From contig JACZZP010000009.1 of the NCBI GenBank assembly GCA_015183035.1, positions 496,001-560,000 of the forward strand: DNA of 64,000 nucleotides, in the 5' to 3' direction. This DNA is from Meloidogyne chitwoodi. Its lineage: Eukaryota; Nematoda; Chromadorea; Rhabditida; Meloidogynidae. Below the pieces are notes generated by a model, which was not told the origin of the DNA, ran no database searches, and worked only from the letters and a program-made list of their open reading frames with translations. Position numbers and translations under genes: made by a program. Positions 57,201-64,000 of the stretch are shown piece by piece (the stretch's first letter is position 1; the number at the start of each line of letters is the position of its first letter).

Positions 57201-60200
57201 TTTATAATTTTCAAATATGTACATACTTATATTAGTAATTTAAAACAAATAAAAATTATGAAAACAAAACAAATAAACATTTAATTAATGTATTGTTTTT
57301 TAATTAAAATAAATACATTTTAAGAAGATGTTGTTATTTTATATTTTTATTATCTAACATTACTCTTACTAATAGAATTTATTAAAAAAATGTTTTTAAT
57401 AAACATTTTTATTTGTTGTTTAAAAAAAAATTTCAAAACAAATGTTTTTATAATCAATTGTTTTTATAAACAAATATTTTTTTGTTATGTTGCTGTTTAA
57501 ATGTTCGGTAGAGAAATACTTTAAACATGTTTAAAAACTTAGTAATTTTATGGTTGTTTGTTTGTTTAAATTTTTTAAAATATTTAAAAATATTGATAAA
57601 CAATGGAAATATTTTATGTTTATTTAAATATATTTCCTCGTTAAAAACAAATCATTGTGTATAAATTGAATATTTTAGCACAAATATAAAACTAAAAATT
57701 GATAAAAATATTTAAAAAATACTAAAAAATATATTTAAATTAAAATTAAAAAAATGAAAAATTTCCTATTTGTTGCAGTATTTATGGTTATTATTGGATT
57801 ATCTATGGGAGATCACTGTTCAGTTTTGAAACTGGATTGTGGAAAATATTGTCATGCTAATTGTAGTGAATTCAAAAAAGATGTGGTTGTTTGTAAACTG
57901 ATTAAGTCAATTTGTGAAATTATTGGGTGTTGTCATCATGACTAGGATTAAGGTTTTTCTTATATAAAACAGCTCTTTTAGGGTCTCCCTAGTTTTAGGA
58001 AGGGTGAAATTATAAAGCATGAGAGACTTTATCTTAACAAAAAATAAAGTACTTGAATAAATTTTAATTCCAATAATTTTATTAAAATCTAATATTCAAG
58101 TGTTAAAGTTTTTTTTTAATTTTTAGATAAATAATCCATCCGATTGAGGAGGTAGATAGCCAACTGGATATTTACCCAAATTTATTTTAGACGAGAAGTA
58201 AAAGAAATGTGTAATTTTATAAATTTAATTCAATAAATTCTATACACATTCTCTCTCTTTTCTTTTATTTACGTTTCTCTTATTTCACAAATCAAGAAAA
58301 TATAAAAATAAATTAAAAAAGGCAAAAATTAAAATTAAATTAATACTAAGTCAGTTCGACGCCAAGAAATTTATTGGCAATTGAAAGGACACTTGAACGC
58401 ATCGTTTAGGTATGAAGATATTAGAGTGTCATTGTTAAATATTTAAATAATCTCTTAAACTTTTTATCCATTTATTTTTCGTTAAACAGCAATATTTGAG
58501 GAGAAAAGTGAAAGAAAAATAAATAAAAGAACATTTCTTTTTATTTTTAATTTATTAGTGATATTTTTAATATTTATTTAAGAGTGTTAAATTTAAATAA
58601 AGACAAATAAATTAATTAATTTAATAAAATTAAATTTAATTATTTAAATAATTATTTATTAAGAAAGCTTCTTTTAAATAAAAGAGAGTAATAACCTCTT
58701 AAGTTTCAGTGATCTCTCTTCCTTTGTCTCTAACATAATTCTTCCTTTACATTTGTTTTTTAATTATAACTTTTTTAAAAATTTATATAAAAATATAATC
58801 TAAAATTTAAAAAATAAGGCTAAAAATTAGATTTATTTAAAAATTAAAGTTTATAAAATTTGCTCAATTTAAATAATTTAATAAATTCATAACAAATATT
58901 TAAATTTATTTAAAAATAGCATTTTAATTTTTTAATAAAATGGAAAAGTTTAAAAGTAAATAACATGTTAAATAATAAATTATTTTTTATTTTTTTAAAC
59001 ATAAAAAATTAAGAGAAAATATAAAGATTAGGAAAAATTAACAACATTTAGCTCTTCTACAAGCTAATTGGAGGAATTACAATTTACATCTGAACATTTA
59101 TCTGCTTCATTGGCAACAATTAAAATCATAAAAAGTACAATTATTAATAATAAATGTAAATTCTTCATTGTTTAGATTCTAAAATTTTATTAAAAATTTA
59201 TTTTTTAACTGTCAAAATAAGTCTAATAAATTAATAAAATTTTTTTAACAAAATCAAACACTCAATGAAAGATTAAATAGGTATTATAAAATATTATTAC
59301 ATTTTATCCTGAAAAACAATGTCCTTGTCTTCTACAGCAATCTACTATATAGTCAAACACTTGTGCATCTACATTTATTATAGCCGTCGGAAAAAATGGA
59401 AATTGCCCACAAAAAACATTTATTCCTAAATTAGTTACTACGCACTTGCAAAATGTTTCACAAAAGTCTTTAAAATTCCCATTAACTGAAACAATCAACA
59501 ATAAAAGAAAGAATACTCCAAAAGCTTTCATTTTGTATTTTAATTAATTTTTTAAATTTCTAAAATATAATTTTTAATAAATAAATATTTCCAAACAAAA
59601 TATCGGAAATTTAACTCAATGAAGGATTATAATTAAAAAAAAAATATTTTTTTTTTTTGGAATAAATTGAAATTTACTTATATATATATAGCTAGATATA
59701 TAAAACAAAAAAAAATTTTTAAAAAGGAATAAAATAGAGAAAACTAAAAAAATAATTTTTTTAGGGAGAATACACGTAGTTTTATTGTTAAGTTATTTTT
59801 ATTTATTCTTAGTTTGGACAAAATTTTATTTAATAAAAATAATATTTAATTATATCATAAGGAAAACGTAATTTTTTTAAAACATTTTTATTTTCCGAAA
59901 ATTAAAAAAAAATGACTAGAAAAATAAATATACAGGGTGCGGCAAATTGGGCGCCACTTTTGTTTTTTAAATAACTTTTTTTAAACTTTATGAAAATCAA
60001 TAATTCTTTTTTTATTGGATTCAGAACTCCTTGAGAATTTTTTTGATACCAAATTCAGCTAATAAACTTATTTCAAACTGTAGTAGGGAAAATATTAATG
60101 TGGAGCAGCCGCGGTAATCACCTAAATAAGCGTTTTTCAAAAAGTTATAACTTTGTCCAAATTTGTCTAATTGAGCTAATTTTGATCTCATTCAACTCAG

Positions 60201-63200
60201 CTCGAAGAGCTATTTTGAAAGAGCTATTATACTCATAATTGAATTTTTCACCTAAAAAAATTAGCTAATTCCTTTTTTTGGTTTTCGACTTTCTAAGACC
60301 TGTATCTCGGCTCGTAGGCATTCGTATGACTTCAAAAAAACATAATTTAACGCATTTCGAAGAGCTCTTTCGAATGACATCTCATTTGACCCATTGAATC
60401 AAAACAAAAAATTCCCAAACTTAAAGAGTACCAAAAAAATTTTATAAAAGATAAATATAGATTTTTTTCTAAAAAAGTTTATTAGCTGAATTTGGTATCA
60501 AAAAAATTCTCAAGGAGTTCTGAATCCAATAAAAAAAGAATTATTGATTTTCATAAAGTTTAAAAAAAGTTATTTAAAAAACAAAAGTGGCGCCCAATTT
60601 GCCGCACCCTGAATAAATATTTACGTTGAAAAGAAGTAAAATAAAAATTAAAAGCTCTTAAAAAATAAAAATGAATCATTTAAATAATATTATTTTTATT
60701 ATTTGCTTTATTATTGTTTTATTTAATTTTATTAATTGTGAAGAAAATGCTGTTAAAAAAAGTACAAAAGCAGCGGATATATGCATAGGAACATGTCCTT
60801 GCCAATTCTTTTTATGCCCATTGTAAATATTTTGAAATTTTTTTTTTGAACCGGTAGGAAAAACGAAAAAAAGGAACATAGAATAAATTAAAGACTAAAA
60901 AATTATTTGCGGGATCCCGCATGCGGGGTTTTATAAAAAATGATACGGGGAAATTCATTAGACTGTTACAGCAAATAAAAAAGTGCACGGGAGAGATATA
61001 CCGCAAAATTCCAAGCGGGGGATTTTGTCTCGCGAGAGATCCCAAAAAATCCAGACGATTTTTTTGAGTTGATAATTCCTAAAAAATCTAAAAAAAATAT
61101 ATATTCTGCCCGTGTTCTAAAAAAACATATATTTTATTATTATTAAATCATATTTTTTTAATTAAACTTTTTTAGTCGTCGTTTTTGGAATTGTGCGGGT
61201 TTTGGATTTTGTTGCAGGTAATTTTTTTTTATTTATTTTATTTATTTTTTTTTTGATATAAAATTAGAACAAATATAAATTTTTAAATTTTGAGTTAATT
61301 TATTAATTAAAATTAATTTTGAACAAAATTAATTTTTTTCAGAATACCTTTTGCTTTGTGTAAATATTATAATTTTTCGTGCTGCACTCTTATTGGTTGA
61401 AAAATTAAAGAAATTTTGTGATATTTTTTGAAAAAATTAATTTATTAAAAAATAAATATTTTTAAAATAAAATAAATTTTATAATAAAATTAAAAAGTTA
61501 AATTTATATATTTGTTAAAAGTGTCAAACATTATTTTAATTTTTTGGCATCTTATTTTGAGGTAGGCTACCCGACATTTTGTAAAAAAATTTCTACAAAA
61601 ATAAAAAAAATAACAAAAAAATTCTGAAAAATCTTTATGATTCTTTAATGGAAATAATTTGACCTTTTTGAAGGCACATGATCATTATGTATTGGGTATT
61701 GGTAATTTTTTGTTATCAATGTCCGTCCGCAAAAGGGGTCCGCAAATGTCGGCGTACGATGAGGTAAAATTATTTTTTTCATTTTATTTGAAAATTTTTT
61801 TTTTATTTTCTTATAAATTTATTATTTGCTTTTAAAATATTTATTTCCTTGTTGCGTTAGGAAAATTTATTAAAAAAAATGTTTTAACCTCTACAAACTC
61901 AGTGATCTCTCTGCCTTGTCTCTAACATACTAATTACTCTACATTTAGTTCTTTTGAATAAGCAATTTTCTCAAATCATTTGTTTGATTTATAAGGTAAT
62001 TTGCTCTTTCAGGAGTTTGATCTCCATGGATTTGATATTAAGGGATGGACTCTTATTTAACAAAATACCTCTGTTGTGTATAAGATTAATTATCAGAATT
62101 TTAAAATCCTTACTCTGGACTTTGGACATTTTGATTTAATTTATTTACCTAGACCGGACCTAGGATTTGGACTTGAGAAAATTCCAAGCCTTAACCAATC
62201 CGATCTCTACTGCCTCTGCGCACCGAACCGTCTTCTAAATAAGTAACAAGTTAATAATAGAACAACGTCAAGTAAAAAATGTAAAAAGGATAATATATGG
62301 TTAATTTTGTAAATATTTAATTAACTAGCGGAGTTGGTCGCCCTTCGGGTGCCCGCTAGCAAAAACACACAAACTTAAAATAACATGAACAATAAAAACA
62401 TACATACTTATAAGCATTCCTTGAGAACAAAACACATAAACATAAATACTTATCCATAATTGGTTCAAAGACTTCTTTAATTCAAAACACCAAGCAAAAT
62501 AAAACAAAAACATTAATTTAAAACATTTCGATCACAAAACAAAAAAAACATAAGTTTAATCAAGTTTCAACTTTAATATCAACTTTATTTTCAATCTAAG
62601 TTCAAGTTTATTTTCAAGTGCAAACCTTACTATAAAAACCCCTCATTTTCACTTCCCCCAATCACTTGTCTATAAAAACCGGACAAACATTCTCTTTTAT
62701 ATAAATAGATTAAAGAACATAAAAAATATTAAAATTTATTCAATAATTACATAGGCAATAATCAATTATTTATTTAATTATTTATTTTCGTTATCAAATT
62801 CAATTAAGCTTTCTTTTGCATAAAATTTATCCAGAAGTACAGCAGCCTATTATTGGGCAATATGTTACACCAGTTATACAAGTTAAATCTCCATTACATT
62901 GAGCTAAAGTAAAGTTACATAATAAACTACAAAGCAAAACAAGACAACGACTATCACAATTAATTTCAATCATTAAAAACGCAAATATTGTTAGTAAAAG
63001 TATTAAATGTTTCATTTTTATTTTAAATTTTAATTGTTTTTTAATTTATCTAAAAGAATAATATTTAAAAAGGTAATATATTCTCGGTTTTTGAAAATTG
63101 AGTAATTTATGTAATACACATCCCATTTATTCGCAAAAGAAAATATTTTTATTTTCAATAGAGATCTTAATTTTGTAAAAACCCAAGACGGGAAACAGAA

Positions 63201-64000
63201 AATTGAAGGACAAGGAACCGGGAATTCTATATCTTGGTTTCATCCCGGTTCCTTCAAAAAAGCCTAAAAAAAGGACCAAAAAAGGAAAGGGACAGTTACT
63301 GTTCCGATATCTAAATCTTCAAGTCCTCTTAGGTTGTAAAATATTTTTTTTAGCAAATAAATGGTGTAACTAAACTTGATAAATTGAGTATTTCTTTACT
63401 TAAATTAAAATATCTCCTTACAATTAAATAATTCACCGATTATAAACTACTACTAATTTACTATTGGAGATAGGCAAAATGCTAAAATAAAATTAAAATA
63501 ATTTAAATAAAAAAATTGAATTTGGCCTATCTCTACATATTTAATATAACACTTTTAAATAATAAAGTAAAAAAGTTTATTTTTTAAGCCTAAATTTGTT
63601 AAATAATTAAATAAATATAGTAGATCTTTGCCTTCATTTTATATTATTTTATCAGACTATATTTGTTGTTTTAATTTTAAAAAAGAAAAAATTATTTATT
63701 AAAAAATCACATTTTAATATTTAATAAATTTTTAATTTTTTTTTGTTTATTTATTTCCTAAAATTTAAAAAAATAAAAGAATTAAATTGCCTACCTAACG
63801 CAATAAGGAAATAAATATTTTAAGCAGGTAATAAATAAAAAACTTTTTTTTTAAATAAAAAGAAAATATTTTTGAATTTTTATTTTATTTTTTTTAATTT
63901 ATTTAAATTTTAAAATAAAATTTTAAAATTAAAAAAAAATATTTTCTTCTAAGAAAATATTTAAAATAATTTTTTTTAATTTTATATAAAATCTGCACAC

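Overview
The window is nuclear DNA from a nematode, most likely a root-knot nematode (Meloidogyne) or a close plant-parasitic relative. The DNA is very AT-rich. Genes are broken by short introns of about 40-60 bases with GT...AG ends. There are two cuticle collagens, a MOLO-1-type levamisole-receptor modulator, and a dense set of small secreted cysteine-rich peptides next to barwin/expansin-like proteins. No bacterial, organellar or viral genome signature was seen.

Left part (about 2.0-27.3 kb): conserved host genes. In order these are an axin-like Wnt scaffold (+, 2.0-4.6 kb), an unknown protein with two FLYWCH-like C/H modules (+, 5.9-6.9 kb), a MOLO-1-like membrane protein (+, 8.4-10.5 kb), a small secreted neuropeptide-like precursor (-, 10.9-11.4 kb), an I-BAR/SH3 protein of the IRSp53 type (-, 13.6-16.4 kb), an equilibrative nucleoside transporter (-, 17.4-19.7 kb), a choline/ethanolamine kinase (-, 20.5-23.8 kb) and a beta-tubulin (-, 24.9-27.3 kb). 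Their introns and spacers are full of palindromic non-autonomous transposons. Family A has the core TTGCACGACATTTCG (7 copies). Family B has ends reading CCCCATTTATTCGCAAG (about 16 full or half copies). Some are nested. One axin intron holds a family-B element that contains a 522-bp Merlin-like element with a perfect 8-bp target duplication.

Middle (28.5-38.5 kb): two near-identical cuticle collagens in the same orientation, 4 kb apart, then gene-poor AT-rich DNA. This part carries long foldback elements and a 778-bp element built from GCGCC(GC)GACTTTT units, with a 7-bp target duplication.

Right part (38.5-63.0 kb): no housekeeping genes. It holds 15 intact small secreted cysteine-rich genes, one broken one, and three barwin/expansin-like genes. 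At least five sequence families are present, most in two or three copies, and nearly all are one- or two-exon genes starting with a clear signal peptide. Several families share one eight-cysteine spacing. Long inverted and direct duplications, a recurring AT-rich repeat (with GTTAGAGACAAAGGCAGAG) and a solo LTR show how the cluster expanded. It reads as a rapidly evolving secretome or effector island. A role in parasitism is inferred from the signal peptides, the cysteine content and the company of expansin-like cell-wall-loosening proteins; it is not shown by the sequence itself.
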